A stretch of 64,000 nucleotides of DNA from the NCBI GenBank assembly GCA_016869975.1, contig VGCZ01000004.1, forward strand, positions 62,001 to 126,000, read 5' to 3'. Under the pieces are notes generated by a model that searched no databases, was not told the DNA's origin, and saw nothing but the letters and a program-made list of their open reading frames with translations. The first letter of the stretch is position 1. Every line of letters starts with the position of its first letter. Source of the DNA: Alphaproteobacteria bacterium. Its GTDB lineage: Bacteria; Pseudomonadota; Alphaproteobacteria; Reyranellales; Reyranellaceae. The translations under genes were made by a program, and so were the position numbers. Shown piece by piece: positions 25,501 to 33,582 of this stretch.

Positions 25501-25931
25501 TGGTGCGTCACTGCACGCGGCTGTTCAACGTTGGCGCCAATATGACGGCGCCGCTGTTCACCGTGGTCGTGCGCAAGGCCTATGGCCTGGGCGCGCAGGC
25601 GATGCTGGGCGCCGGCTCTCTGGTCGGCTTCTTCTCCATCGCCTGGCCCACGGCGGAGTTCGCGGGCATGAACATCGAGGGATCGGTCAAGCTCGGTTAT
25701 CGCAAGGAGCTGATGGCGATCGAGAATCCCGAGGCCCGAGTGGCCGAGTTCCAGCGCCGTACCGCCGAGGCCTACGACACGGCCAAGGCGGTCAACGCGG
25801 TCATGGGCGGCGGCATTGACGACGTGGTCGATCCCGCAGCGACGCGGCAGTGGATCGTCAACGGCTTGAAGCGGCTGCCGCCGGTACCGGTACGGACAAC
25901 GAAGAAGTATCCCTACATCGACACGTGGTGA
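22530..25931 (+). CDS. single-chain biotin-dependent acyl-CoA carboxylase (BC-BCCP-CT)
   Basis: An 1133-residue protein carrying all carboxylase functions on one chain. Residues 1-450 are biotin carboxylase: LIANRGEIAIRIARAA, the ATP loop KALAGGGGRGTRVV, and EANARLQVEHTVTEAVSG. A biotin carrier domain follows, with the biotinylated lysine at about residue 562 in VEAMKMEHVIA. From about 600 to the end is a carboxyltransferase with both halves fused (EGGGGRPGDDHVG, GRCFAGNTALVACADV, DCPGIMVGPDVERT). The layout recalls the single-chain long-chain acyl-CoA carboxylases of actinobacteria and rhizobia. It should make malonyl- or methylmalonyl-type CoA esters; chain-length preference cannot be read. 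Confidence 0.92.
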   Translation: MNRLLIANRGEIAIRIARAAADMGLPTVSVYSEDDANSLHLRVTDESRALPGRGATAYLDMDAVIAAAKASGCDAVHPGYGFLAERGDFASACAKAGLTFVGPEVQHLDLFGDKARARQAAAAASVPVIRGLDHAITLAEAKDFFVSLGAGGAMIIKALAGGGGRGTRVVLSAQEIEPTFERCRSEARAAFGRDELYVEELVTRARHVEVQILGDRTGAIAALGERECSVQRRFQKIIEIAPAPHLDDGLRRQIIDAAVRLAKSVGYFNLGTFEFLVDVSGRAGAQPFAFIEANARLQVEHTVTEAVSGVDLVQSQIRLAQGKTLKELGLDREGAFAPRGYAIQARVNMETIEPDGTVRPGGGTLSAYEAPNGPGVRTDGFGYAGYRTSGAFDSLLAKVIAHSPSPDFADAVARCTRALSEFRLEGVATNIAFLRNVLAHPDFVASKVHTRWLDESLATLAAPGEQRQRFVPGAATAPARGSGHAGAAVKSKDPLALFAHDASVKAERTAQAPVEDDAPDMVGPDGSLGVASPIQGTIVAINVVDGEAVRAGQQVAVVEAMKMEHVIAAPHAGIVRGITMAAGDVVREGFPIVFVQQADVAGGAVAAAEAVDLDHIRDDLRENIERHALTLDENRPDAVARRRKNGYRMPRENIDRLVDPGSFDEYWPLIVARQHQRNTIEQLRRNTPADGVVAGMCTINGDLFDETRSRAALVHYDYTVLAGTQGSRNHYKQDRMFELAHRFRLPMILFGEGGGGRPGDDHVGPRVAIDTKTFTTYSQLSGLVPMISVVNGRCFAGNTALVACADVIIATEGSTLGMGGPAMIEGGGLGIYTPEEVGPMSFQVPNGVVDILVKDEDEAVDTVKKYLSYFQGPISRFEAHDQRTLRSAIPENRLRLYDMRRILHTLADKDSVLEIRPKFGIGIITAFARFEGRPMGVIANNPHHLAGAIDSDGADKGARFMQLCDAFDIPVLNLIDCPGIMVGPDVERTALVRHCTRLFNVGANMTAPLFTVVVRKAYGLGAQAMLGAGSLVGFFSIAWPTAEFAGMNIEGSVKLGYRKELMAIENPEARVAEFQRRTAEAYDTAKAVNAVMGGGIDDVVDPAATRQWIVNGLKRLPPVPVRTTKKYPYIDTW

Positions 25932-25949
25932 ACGCCGAGGGCGCGGGCC

Positions 25950-26705
25950 ATGACATCTCTTGATCAGGCGTGGTCGGACTTGCGGCCCAGGCTCAAGATC
26001 GTGGAACCGGTGCCCTTCTCCGCCGATCAGTGGTCGTTGATCGAAAGCTTGCGCGCGAACTTCAACGACCGCGAGGCGCAGACGCGCCTGCCGCTGCCGA
26101 TCGCCCGCTTCCGCGATTCCGCGCGCAAAGCGATCTTCGAGCATGCGACGCAGTTCGACGACGTCGAAACAGCCTATGCCGACGACAACGCGCCCGACGC
26201 CGTGGCGGGCTACGCGCGTCTGTACAACGACGACGTCGATGCGATGCTGGAGGTGCTCGTGCCGTCGGCGCGGTTCCGCAAAGGGCACTACGCCTACGGC
26301 AAGTTCACGGCACCCCAACCGCACGGCCTGCATACCGACCACAGCGCCGAAGATCCGGACGCCGCGGGCGAGCCGATCTGCATCGCCCGCATCGAGACCT
26401 TGGGCACGCACTACGTCGCCGGCGACTACCGGGCCTATGACGCGCGAACCCAGAGCATGCTCAACGCCCTGCGATACTGGACCGCCGCGCCCGAAGGCCA
26501 GCCCGAGGCCATCTTCGACGCGTTGCTGAAGCAGGGCACGCTCAAGACCATGCCGATCAATCACGTCGTGCTGATGGTCGCCGGCAACAGCTCGGCGCGC
26601 GCGCAAGCCACGCAGCACATCGCCGCCCGGCCACCGGAGGGCGGGCTACACTCGGCGTTCTTTCAGCGGCAGTACAAGCTCGTCACGCCAGCGCGTAGCG
26701 CTTGA
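25950..26705 (+). CDS. hypothetical protein, possibly 2-oxoglutarate/Fe(II) oxygenase-like
   Basis: A 251-residue soluble protein, without signal or membrane segments, that I cannot assign firmly. A segment reading PHGLHTDHSAEDPD contains an HxD pair. About 115 residues later come a His (TQHIAARPPEGG) and an Arg/Gln-rich strand. An HxD with a distal His is the metal-binding pattern of 2-oxoglutarate dioxygenases, and the sizes are about right, so that is a weak guess only. It starts 18 bases after the carboxylase stop and probably shares its mRNA. Its 3' end overlaps the convergent enolase-superfamily gene by 23 bases. Confidence 0.7.
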   Translation: MTSLDQAWSDLRPRLKIVEPVPFSADQWSLIESLRANFNDREAQTRLPLPIARFRDSARKAIFEHATQFDDVETAYADDNAPDAVAGYARLYNDDVDAMLEVLVPSARFRKGHYAYGKFTAPQPHGLHTDHSAEDPDAAGEPICIARIETLGTHYVAGDYRAYDARTQSMLNALRYWTAAPEGQPEAIFDALLKQGTLKTMPINHVVLMVAGNSSARAQATQHIAARPPEGGLHSAFFQRQYKLVTPARSA

Positions 26706-27756
26706 GCCAGGCCGGATCGGGATCGTGGCCAAGGCCCGCTCCGGTGGGCACGTCGAGGCTGGGTTTCCATCGCAGCAGACCGATGCCGTAGGGGTCCATG
26801 TGATCCTCGGCGTCGATGGTCGCGAAGAAGGTCGGCGCGTCCATCGCGGCGATGAGGTGCAGGGAGGCCAAAGCGGCCGGGCCGACGAACGGCGTGTGCG
26901 GCGCTACGGAGACATCCAGCGCCTTCAAGGCGGCGAGCGCGCGGATCGATTCCGTGACACCGCCGATCATGGCGACATCAGGCTGCGCCACGGCGACCGC
27001 GGGCGCCCTGGCATAATGCGCGAGCTGCTCGGCCGAGCCGAGATCGGCGCCCAGCCCGATGGGAATGCCGGCAAGCGCAGGCATGTCGAGAACACCCTCG
27101 GGCGGCCAGAACGGATCTTCCAGCCACAGCAGGTTCAGCGCTCGCCAGCGCGCGCTGTCGCGGATGACATCGGCCCGCTCATGGGCGCCGTTGCAATCGG
27201 CGACAAAAGGAATACCGGCGCCGACCGGGCGGCGCGCCTCCTCGATCACATCGAGGTCGAACTCATGCACCTTCACCGCGCCGGCGCCGCTCGCCAGCGC
27301 CTGCTCGACGCGAGCGCGCACGCGGCCGGCGTGATTGAAGCGATCGAGGCTCGCCATGACGGGGATTTGCTTGCGCCGCGCGCTGCCGACCATCGCCGAC
27401 AGCGATTGTCCCGCCGCTTTGCCCGCGATATCCCACAGCGCCGTGTCGATCGCGCCCAGCGCGTTGAGGATGTGGCCGGCCCGACCGAAGGAGGCGAAGC
27501 GTCGGCGTGTCTCGAGATTGAGCGCCTGACGCTGCTCGACCGATTGTCCGACAAAGACCGGCGCGACGATGTCGCGGATCGTCGCCGCCAGGCTCGCCTG
27601 CATGGCGGCCCCGAGGCACAGCGTCTCGCCGTAGCCCACCAAGCCCGAGCGCGTCGTGACGCGACAGAACAGCGGATACCGCGCCGGCGGCGGATCGCCC
27701 GTGCGATGCTGGTAGGGAATGCGGAGCGCGACGGGCTCGATGCGATCGATGATCAT
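26683..27756 (-). CDS. mandelate racemase/muconate lactonizing enzyme family protein
   Basis: A 357-residue enolase-superfamily member. The N-terminal capping domain (RIPYQHRTGDPPPARYPLF, TRSGLVGYGE) is followed by a barrel with the metal ligands in order: Asp in FVADCNGAH, Glu in WLEDPFWPP and Asp in LGADLGSAE. The usual KxK acid/base motif reads AVKVHEF, i.e. Lys-Val-His. An HTPFVGPAALASLH segment supplies the partner on the other face. It therefore probably abstracts a proton alpha to a carboxylate (dehydration, racemisation or cycloisomerisation of an acid sugar or similar). An HpaI-type aldolase on the same strand follows a repeat-filled spacer, consistent with a shared catabolic route. 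Confidence 0.88.
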   Translation of the reverse strand: MIIDRIEPVALRIPYQHRTGDPPPARYPLFCRVTTRSGLVGYGETLCLGAAMQASLAATIRDIVAPVFVGQSVEQRQALNLETRRRFASFGRAGHILNALGAIDTALWDIAGKAAGQSLSAMVGSARRKQIPVMASLDRFNHAGRVRARVEQALASGAGAVKVHEFDLDVIEEARRPVGAGIPFVADCNGAHERADVIRDSARWRALNLLWLEDPFWPPEGVLDMPALAGIPIGLGADLGSAEQLAHYARAPAVAVAQPDVAMIGGVTESIRALAALKALDVSVAPHTPFVGPAALASLHLIAAMDAPTFFATIDAEDHMDPYGIGLLRWKPSLDVPTGAGLGHDPDPAWLKRYALA

Positions 27757-27800
27757 GATTGCCTCGTACCTTCCCCCGGACGGCAGGGCTATCGCATCTG

Positions 27801-27923
27801 GCCCCCTCTCCCCGCGTGCGGGGAGCGGGTTGGCGTGAGGGGCTGAGGCAAGTGGCGCACCACCGCCCTGCGCAACCGGAGGCTCCTCCTACCCCGACCC
27901 TCTCCCCGCTTGCGGGGAGAGGG
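27801..27923. repeat. double family 2 palindrome in a gene spacer
   Basis: Two hairpins lie about 70 bases apart: CCCCTCTCCCCGCGTGCGGG at 27802 onward, and a perfect CCCTCTCCCCGC/GCGGGGAGAGGG pair at 27898-27923. The 192-base spacer between the aldolase and the enolase-superfamily gene is largely made of this composite element. No promoter stands out in it. Confidence 0.8.
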
Positions 27924-27948
27924 AGGAAAACGCCACGTGTGATCCGCG

Positions 27949-28716
27949 TCAGGCGCTCTTGGCCTTGAGCTCCTCGAGCTGCTGGCGGGCGCCGGCGACC
28001 ATGCAGGCGATGTCGGCGGTCAGCATCACCATGTCGAAGCCGCGCTTCACCGCGCCGGCGGCGAAGGCCGCCGAGGCGCAATGCATGACGCACTTGATGC
28101 CGGCCTTGTGCGCGGTCGTCCGGATCTTGTCGCAGGTCGCCATATGCAACGGATCGGGATTGTCGCCGCGCGGCGGCAGGCCGAGCGCGAACGACAGGTC
28201 GGCCGGTCCGATATAGACGGCGTCGAGGCCCGGCGTGGCGCAGATCGCGTCGAGGTTGGCGAGGCCCTCCTTGGTCTCGATCATCGCCATGACGACGATC
28301 TCGTCGTTGGCCTTGGCGACATAGTCCGGGCCGCCATAGTGCGCGGCGCGCACCGGCCCGTTCGAACGCATGCCGACCGGCGGATAGCGGCAGGCGGCCA
28401 CCGCCTTGGCGGCCTCCTCGGCGTTGTTCACCAGCGGCACGATGATGGCGTAGGCGCCCAGATCCAGGGCCTTCATGATCGCCGGCGGATCGTTCCACGC
28501 GACACGCACGACCGGAACGGTATCGGTCTGCGAGATCGCCTGGAGCATCGGCCCCACGTCGCTCATCTCCGACAGGCCGTGCTGGAGGTCGACGCACAGC
28601 GCGTCGAAGCCCTGGCGCGCCATGACTTCTGCCGTGAACGTGTTGGCCACGGACAGCCAGCCGAGCGTGACGCACTTCTTGTCACGCCACATCTGCTTGA
28701 TCTTGTTCGGCCGCAT
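27949..28716 (-). CDS. HpcH/HpaI-type class II aldolase
   Basis: A 255-residue member of the HpaI (2,4-dihydroxyhept-2-enedioate aldolase) family, metal-dependent pyruvate aldolases. The catalytic His is in CVDLQHGLSEM, the phosphate/carboxylate loop is PVGMRSNGPVRA, the metal ligand Glu is in AMIETKEGLANL, and the Asp is in YIGPADLSFALG. It probably cleaves a hydroxy-keto acid to pyruvate plus an aldehyde. Cotranscription with the enolase-superfamily gene at 26683-27756, which could make such a 2-keto acid by dehydration, is an inference from order and strand. Confidence 0.9.
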   Translation of the reverse strand: MRPNKIKQMWRDKKCVTLGWLSVANTFTAEVMARQGFDALCVDLQHGLSEMSDVGPMLQAISQTDTVPVVRVAWNDPPAIMKALDLGAYAIIVPLVNNAEEAAKAVAACRYPPVGMRSNGPVRAAHYGGPDYVAKANDEIVVMAMIETKEGLANLDAICATPGLDAVYIGPADLSFALGLPPRGDNPDPLHMATCDKIRTTAHKAGIKCVMHCASAAFAAGAVKRGFDMVMLTADIACMVAGARQQLEELKAKSA

Positions 28717-28849
28717 GGCGGCGCCCTCCCCTTGGTTGTCGATCCGCGACCAACTGCATAGCCCTCAAACGATCGGAAGTTCAATACGGATGGCGCGAGG
28801 CTGACATGCGCGTGCGCAAGCCGCGCGACCTGTACTACCATCCGCGCCC

Positions 28850-29986
28850 ATGACGAACGCAGTCCCCTCCATCGCCGTCATCGGCGCCGGCATGGGCGGT
28901 CTCGCGGCCGCGGCGGCGCTCAGGCTCAAGGGCCTCGACGTCACGGTCTACGAGCAGGCCCGGCGTTTCACGCGAATCGGCGCCGGCATCCAGATCGGCT
29001 GCAACGCCATGCACGTGCTGCGCGGGCTGGGGCTCGAGGAGCGGCTGCGCGCCGACACCTTCTATCCGCGCTCCTGGAACAACCGCGACTCGAAGACCGG
29101 CGACGTGATGTTCGACATGGAGTTCGGTCAGCCGGCCGAGCGGCGCTACGGCGCGCCCTATCTGCTGGCACATCGCGGCGATTTGCACGCGGCGCTGGCC
29201 TCGGCGGTTCCCGACGAGATCGTCAGGCTCGACCATCGCGTGGTCGGCCTCGACCAGATGGGCGATGGCGTCGTGACGCTCAGCTTCGCCAACGGCGGAA
29301 CGGCGCGCGCCGACGCGGTGATCGCCGCCGACGGCGTGAACTCGCTGGTCAAGAAGATCCTGTTCGGCGAGAGCTCGCCCAACTTCACCGGGCGCATCGC
29401 CTATCGCACGGTCTATCCGGCGGCGCGGCTGGGTGGGCTGGAGATCCTCGACGACTGCACCAAATGGTGGGGCCCCGACCGCCACATCATCATGTACTAC
29501 GTCAAGCCCGACCGCTCGGAGATCTACTTCGTCACCAGCCAGCCCGAACCCGGCTTCGAATTCGAGTCGTGGTCGGCGACCGGCGATATCGGCTCGTTGC
29601 GCGACGCCTTCGCCGAGTTCCACCCGCAGGTGCGGGGCGTGATCGCGGCGTCGAGCGAGGTGTTCAAGCGACCGCTGGTCGATCGCGAGCCGATGGAGCG
29701 CTGGGGCGAGGGCAACGTGACCCTGCTGGGCGATGCCTGCCATCCGATGACGCCCTACATGGCGCAGGGCGCGGCGATGGCGATCGAGGACGCCGCCGTG
29801 CTGGCGCGCTGTCTCGACGGCGTCGAGCGCGCCGGCATCGCGCCAGCGCTGCGGCGTTACGAAGCCAATCGGCAAGCGCGCACCGCACGCATGCAGCTCA
29901 CGTCGCGGCAAAACGCCTGGGGCAAGGGCGCCACCGACACAGACTGGGTCTACGGCTACAACGCCTGGACGGCCGAGCTGGCGTAG
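28850..29986 (+). CDS. NicC-like FAD-dependent aromatic hydroxylase
   Basis: A 378-residue group A flavin monooxygenase: GAGMGGLAAAAALRLKG (ADP), DGVNSLVKK and GDACHPMTPYMAQGAAMAIEDA (flavin). From memory it matches 6-hydroxynicotinate 3-monooxygenase (NicC) along its length, including FTRIGAGIQIGCNAMHVL, HRGDLHA, DCTKWWGPDRHIIMYY and the C-terminal DTDWVYGYNAW. The Cys and His of the CTKWWGPDRH stretch, catalytic in NicC, are present. The other key NicC His (GAGIHIG) is Gln here (GAGIQIG), so the substrate may be another hydroxylated heteroaromatic or aromatic acid. No other nic genes are nearby. Confidence 0.85.
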   Translation: MTNAVPSIAVIGAGMGGLAAAAALRLKGLDVTVYEQARRFTRIGAGIQIGCNAMHVLRGLGLEERLRADTFYPRSWNNRDSKTGDVMFDMEFGQPAERRYGAPYLLAHRGDLHAALASAVPDEIVRLDHRVVGLDQMGDGVVTLSFANGGTARADAVIAADGVNSLVKKILFGESSPNFTGRIAYRTVYPAARLGGLEILDDCTKWWGPDRHIIMYYVKPDRSEIYFVTSQPEPGFEFESWSATGDIGSLRDAFAEFHPQVRGVIAASSEVFKRPLVDREPMERWGEGNVTLLGDACHPMTPYMAQGAAMAIEDAAVLARCLDGVERAGIAPALRRYEANRQARTARMQLTSRQNAWGKGATDTDWVYGYNAWTAELA

Positions 29987-29996
29987 CGCCGCGGGG

Positions 29997-31343
29997 TCAC
30001 ATCGCCAGCGGCGCCAGCGTGACGGCGGCGATACCCAGCGGCACGGGGTAGCGCAGCGTGAAGCGCAGGATCGCGGTCCAGCGCGCCCCGAGGCGCAACT
30101 CGTTCCCGATCAGCGTCGCCGGCACGATCCAGCCGCCGAGGATCGCCAGGCCCAAGCCGCCCAGCGGCAGCATCAGGTTGGACGTGAGCTGGTCGATCAG
30201 CTCGTAGACGCTGACGCCGGCGAACGGCTTCCAGCCAGCCCACAGGCTGAACGAGAACACGGTCAGCAGGCCGGTCGTCCACGCCGCGAGCGCGGCGAGC
30301 GACGTCGCCAGCGGCCGCGCCATGCGGAAGCGACGGCAGAGCAGCGAAACCGGCATTTCCAGCATCGACAGCGCCGAGGCCAGGGCGGCGACGAACAGAG
30401 AGACGAAGAAGGCGCCGGCCATCAGCGCGCCCAGCGGCATATCCGCGAAAGCCAGCGGCAGGGTGACAAAGAGCAGACCGGGCCCGGCTTCGGGGTTGAG
30501 CCCATGGGCGAAAACGATGGGGAAGATGGCGATGCCTGCCAGCAAAGAGATCGCCGTATCGATCATCATGCTGGTGGTCGCGACGGTGCGCAGCGCCATG
30601 TCGCGTCCGGCATGCGCGGCATAGGTCACCATCACCGTCATGCCGACGCCGATGGAGAAGAAGCCCAGCCCCAACGCCTCGAGCGCGGCTTTCGCCGTCG
30701 CCTTGCTCCAGTCGGGCTTGAAGAGAAAACGCACGGCGGCGGCGAGATCGCCGACGATGGCGGAGTAGACCGCCAGCGCCAACAGCAGCGTGATCAGCAC
30801 CGGCATCAGCACGCGGCACGCCGTCTCGATGCCGCCGATCACGCCCAGCGCGACGATGGCGGCGGCGATCGCCATGAACAGGCCGTGGAACAGCGCCATG
30901 CGCGGCGCCGAGCCCAGCAGCTCCTCGAATCGTTCGCGGACCTGCGCCGCGTCTCCGCCGGGCAGGCCAGCGACGACGGTGTCGGCGAGATAGGCCAGGA
31001 TCCAACCACCGATCACCGAGTAGAAGCTCAAGATCAGGAAAGCCGTGAGCGCGCCCAGCGTGCCGACCAGCGACCAACGCGGCGTCGCGCCGACCTCGAT
31101 CGCCACCGTGCGCGGGCTGAGTGCCGCGTCGCCGCCGCCGCGCCTGCCCAGCGCCATCTCGACCAGCAAGAGCGGCAGGACGATCAGTACCAGGCCGAGC
31201 AGATAGAACAGCACGAAAATGCCGCCGCCATTGCTGCCGACCTCGTAGGGGAATTTCCAGATGCTGCCGATGCCCACCGCCGAGCCGACGGTGGCGAGGA
31301 TGAAGGCGGCGCGGCTGGACCACTGGTCGGATCTGTCGGCCAT
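29997..31343 (-). CDS. neurotransmitter:sodium symporter family transporter
   Basis: A 448-residue LeuT-fold symporter with about 11-12 membrane helices. The signature first helix is complete: WSSRAAFILATVGSAVGIGS followed by IWKFPYEVGSNGGG, with the unwound sodium- and substrate-binding GSAVGIGSIW. Further support is the LLLVEMALGRR end of helix 2 and the GFFSIGVGMTVMVTYAAH segment of helix 6. Such transporters import amino acids or related amines with sodium. The substrate is not evident; the convergent NicC-like hydroxylase is 10 bases away but need not be related. Confidence 0.92.
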   Translation of the reverse strand: MADRSDQWSSRAAFILATVGSAVGIGSIWKFPYEVGSNGGGIFVLFYLLGLVLIVLPLLLVEMALGRRGGGDAALSPRTVAIEVGATPRWSLVGTLGALTAFLILSFYSVIGGWILAYLADTVVAGLPGGDAAQVRERFEELLGSAPRMALFHGLFMAIAAAIVALGVIGGIETACRVLMPVLITLLLALAVYSAIVGDLAAAVRFLFKPDWSKATAKAALEALGLGFFSIGVGMTVMVTYAAHAGRDMALRTVATTSMMIDTAISLLAGIAIFPIVFAHGLNPEAGPGLLFVTLPLAFADMPLGALMAGAFFVSLFVAALASALSMLEMPVSLLCRRFRMARPLATSLAALAAWTTGLLTVFSFSLWAGWKPFAGVSVYELIDQLTSNLMLPLGGLGLAILGGWIVPATLIGNELRLGARWTAILRFTLRYPVPLGIAAVTLAPLAM

Positions 31344-31366
31344 GCGCCGAGAATAGCGACCCGGGC

Positions 31367-32329
31367 CTAGAGACCCAATTCAGGGATTACCCATAGGGGC
31401 TTCTCGCCGCGCGCCACACGCTGGACGTTGTCGAAGCCGTTGCGCAGGCGCGCCTCGTTGCTTTCCCAGGTCGGGCCGGCGAGATGCGCGGTGAGCACGA
31501 CGTTGTCGAGCGTGAACAGCGGGTTGTTGGCCGGCGGCGGCTCCTCGTCGAAGACGTCGAGGCCGGCGCCGCCGATCTTGCCCGAGGCCAGCGCCGCATG
31601 CATCGCCTTCTCGTCGATCACCGGCCCGCGCGAGGTGTTGATGATCAGCGCCGTGGGCTTCATGCGCGCGATCTCGGCGGCACCCAGCAGGTGATGCGTC
31701 GTGTCGTTCAGGGGAACGTGCAGCGAGATGATGTCGGACTTGCTGAGGATTTCCGGCAGCAGGCGGAAGCGCACGTTGAGCGCGTCCTCCTCGGCCTCGG
31801 TGAGCCGGGCGATGTCGTAGTAGGTCACGATCACGCCGAAGGCCTGCGCCAGCCGCGCAGTCTTCTTGCCGATCGTGCCCAGCCCGATGATGCCCAGCGT
31901 CTTGCCGCGCAGCTCGTTGACACGCGGCACCGAGTTGCCGCGCCAGCGGCCGCCGGTGACGTTGGCATGCTGCTGGATCAGCTTGCGCGAGACCGCCAGC
32001 ATCAAGAGCAGCGCGTGCTCCGACACCGCCACGGAGTTGGCGCCACCGTTGTTGGAGATCGGCACCTTGGCCTTGCGCGCAGCCGCGAGGTCGGCGCGGT
32101 CATAGCCGGCGCTGAGCAGCTGGATCAGCTTGAGCTTCGGCGCGCCGGCGTACAGCTGCTCCTTCACCAGCATGTCGACGAAGCCGACCAGATAATCGGC
32201 GCTCTTCAGCGCCTCCGTGCATTGCGGCGAGCCGGGCGCCACCTTGACGATCTCGTAGCCCGAGGGCGCGATGTCGTCGACCATCGACAACGTGTCGCCC
32301 GGCGCGGCCACCACGATGCGCGGTGCCAT
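31367..32329 (-). CDS. D-isomer-specific 2-hydroxyacid dehydrogenase
   Basis: A 320-residue NAD-dependent dehydrogenase. The cofactor domain has GIIGLGTIGKKTARLAQAFG. The catalytic Arg lies in IINTSRGPVIDE, the Glu in DVFDEEPPPANNP and the His in LTAHLAGPTWESN. Upstream, EHALLLMLAVSRKLIQQHANV and GRWRGNSVPRV are typical of the family. It likely interconverts a 2-keto acid and a D-2-hydroxy acid. ATG 32329 begins APRIVVAAPGD after Met. The amidohydrolase gene lies 28 bases upstream on the same strand, so the two may be cotranscribed. Confidence 0.92.
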   Translation of the reverse strand: MAPRIVVAAPGDTLSMVDDIAPSGYEIVKVAPGSPQCTEALKSADYLVGFVDMLVKEQLYAGAPKLKLIQLLSAGYDRADLAAARKAKVPISNNGGANSVAVSEHALLLMLAVSRKLIQQHANVTGGRWRGNSVPRVNELRGKTLGIIGLGTIGKKTARLAQAFGVIVTYYDIARLTEAEEDALNVRFRLLPEILSKSDIISLHVPLNDTTHHLLGAAEIARMKPTALIINTSRGPVIDEKAMHAALASGKIGGAGLDVFDEEPPPANNPLFTLDNVVLTAHLAGPTWESNEARLRNGFDNVQRVARGEKPLWVIPELGL

Positions 32330-32357
32330 CGTTTGTCTCCCCCTTGGTCCGACGGCC

Positions 32358-33497
32358 TCAGTTGGCCAGGCGATACAGCCTCATCGCGTTGTCGCGCGTG
32401 ATCTTGCGCCGCTGCTCGGCGGTGACGCCGGCGAGCTCCTTGTTGAGGAACTCCTGGCTGTCCGGCCAGATGCCGTCGGGATGCGGGAAGTCGGAGCCCC
32501 ACATCACGTTGTCCTCGCCCAGATGGTGCAGCAGCTCGATGCCGACCGGGTCGGTCTGGTAGGTGGCGTAGAACTGGCGGTGCCAGTACTCGCTGGGCTT
32601 CATCTTGAGGTCGAGGTCCTTGAACTGGTCCTCCCATTCCAGATCCATGTGCTGCAGCACGTAGGGGATCCATCCCAGGCCAGCTTCGCCGATCACGATC
32701 TTCAGGTTTGGATAGCGCGCCGGCGCGCCGGAGAAGATCAGGCCCATCAGCATCGTCGACATGTGCATCTGGAAGCCGGTGATGTGCACGGCGAAGATGC
32801 GGCGCTGGACATGCGGCGGGAACTTGGTGACGTCGGGCGAGCGGCCGCCGATGGTGTGGAAGTGCAGCGGAATGCCGGTCTCGTGGCCGAACTTCCACAG
32901 CGGCTCCCAATGCTCGTCCCACAGCGGCACCATGTCGGGCCGGTTGGCGATGTCGAGGCCCAGCACGCCGCGCTTGGCGCAGCGCATCGCCTCGCCGACC
33001 GCCTCCTGCATGTTGTAGTTGGGAATGTTGGCCAGGCCGATCAGCCGCTCGGGCGCGGCCTTGCAGAAATCGTGGAGCCAGTCGTTGTAGATGCGCAGCA
33101 TCTCCAGCGCGGCCTCAGGATCGTTGAGCCGACCGCTCGAGCCCAGCACGCCGTAGATCACCTCGGCCTGCACGCCGTCACGGTCCTGGTCCTTCAGGCG
33201 CAGCGCGGGTTCGGTCAGCCGGCGCACGCCCTTCTTGCCGTCGTCGTAGAGCCCGGTCGAGGCCATGCGGTCGGAGCGATGGATTACGCCGGGGACGTAT
33301 TCGCGGCCGGCCGAGCCCATACCGTTGACCAGGCCGAAATTCGCGCCGTTCTTGCTCGTCCAGTACGGCCCCTTCGGTCCGTCGACCACATGGGGCATGC
33401 GGTCCTTGAACGCCGCCGAGGCGTTGGCCGTGAACAGATCGGGCGGCAGCCAGATCAGGTCGACATGACCGTCGGCCGAGATGACGTCGTATTTCAT
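32358..33497 (-). CDS. amidohydrolase family 2 metal-dependent hydrolase (ACMSD-like)
   Basis: A 379-residue TIM-barrel amidohydrolase. Metal-binding positions are visible in order: ISADGHVDL at the N-terminus, PLHFHTIGG in the middle, and WGSDFPHPDGIWP near the C-terminus, the standard H..H..D arrangement of the amidohydro_2 group. A GEAGLGWIPYVLQHMD segment follows the usual family pattern. These enzymes decarboxylate or hydrolyse aromatic-ring or CoA-independent intermediates; the closest well-known member is ACMS decarboxylase. It precedes the hydroxyacid dehydrogenase, suggesting a short catabolic operon, and is separated from soxA by 85 bases. Confidence 0.9.
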   Translation of the reverse strand: MKYDVISADGHVDLIWLPPDLFTANASAAFKDRMPHVVDGPKGPYWTSKNGANFGLVNGMGSAGREYVPGVIHRSDRMASTGLYDDGKKGVRRLTEPALRLKDQDRDGVQAEVIYGVLGSSGRLNDPEAALEMLRIYNDWLHDFCKAAPERLIGLANIPNYNMQEAVGEAMRCAKRGVLGLDIANRPDMVPLWDEHWEPLWKFGHETGIPLHFHTIGGRSPDVTKFPPHVQRRIFAVHITGFQMHMSTMLMGLIFSGAPARYPNLKIVIGEAGLGWIPYVLQHMDLEWEDQFKDLDLKMKPSEYWHRQFYATYQTDPVGIELLHHLGEDNVMWGSDFPHPDGIWPDSQEFLNKELAGVTAEQRRKITRDNAMRLYRLAN

Positions 33498-33582
33498 GGC
33501 TCGTTCCTCCGCGCTGGCCGTAAGGTCGCGCGGACAGCGCCGGAAAGCTAGCGCTTCGGCGCGCGGGAGCTATGCCTCCGCG

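Noticed and set aside
23511..26618. A 1035-codon open frame on the minus strand opposite the acyl-CoA carboxylase gene
   Set aside because: It is the antisense shadow of a high-GC gene. The translated product is His/Arg/Asp-rich with no domain, while the plus strand encodes a complete carboxylase.
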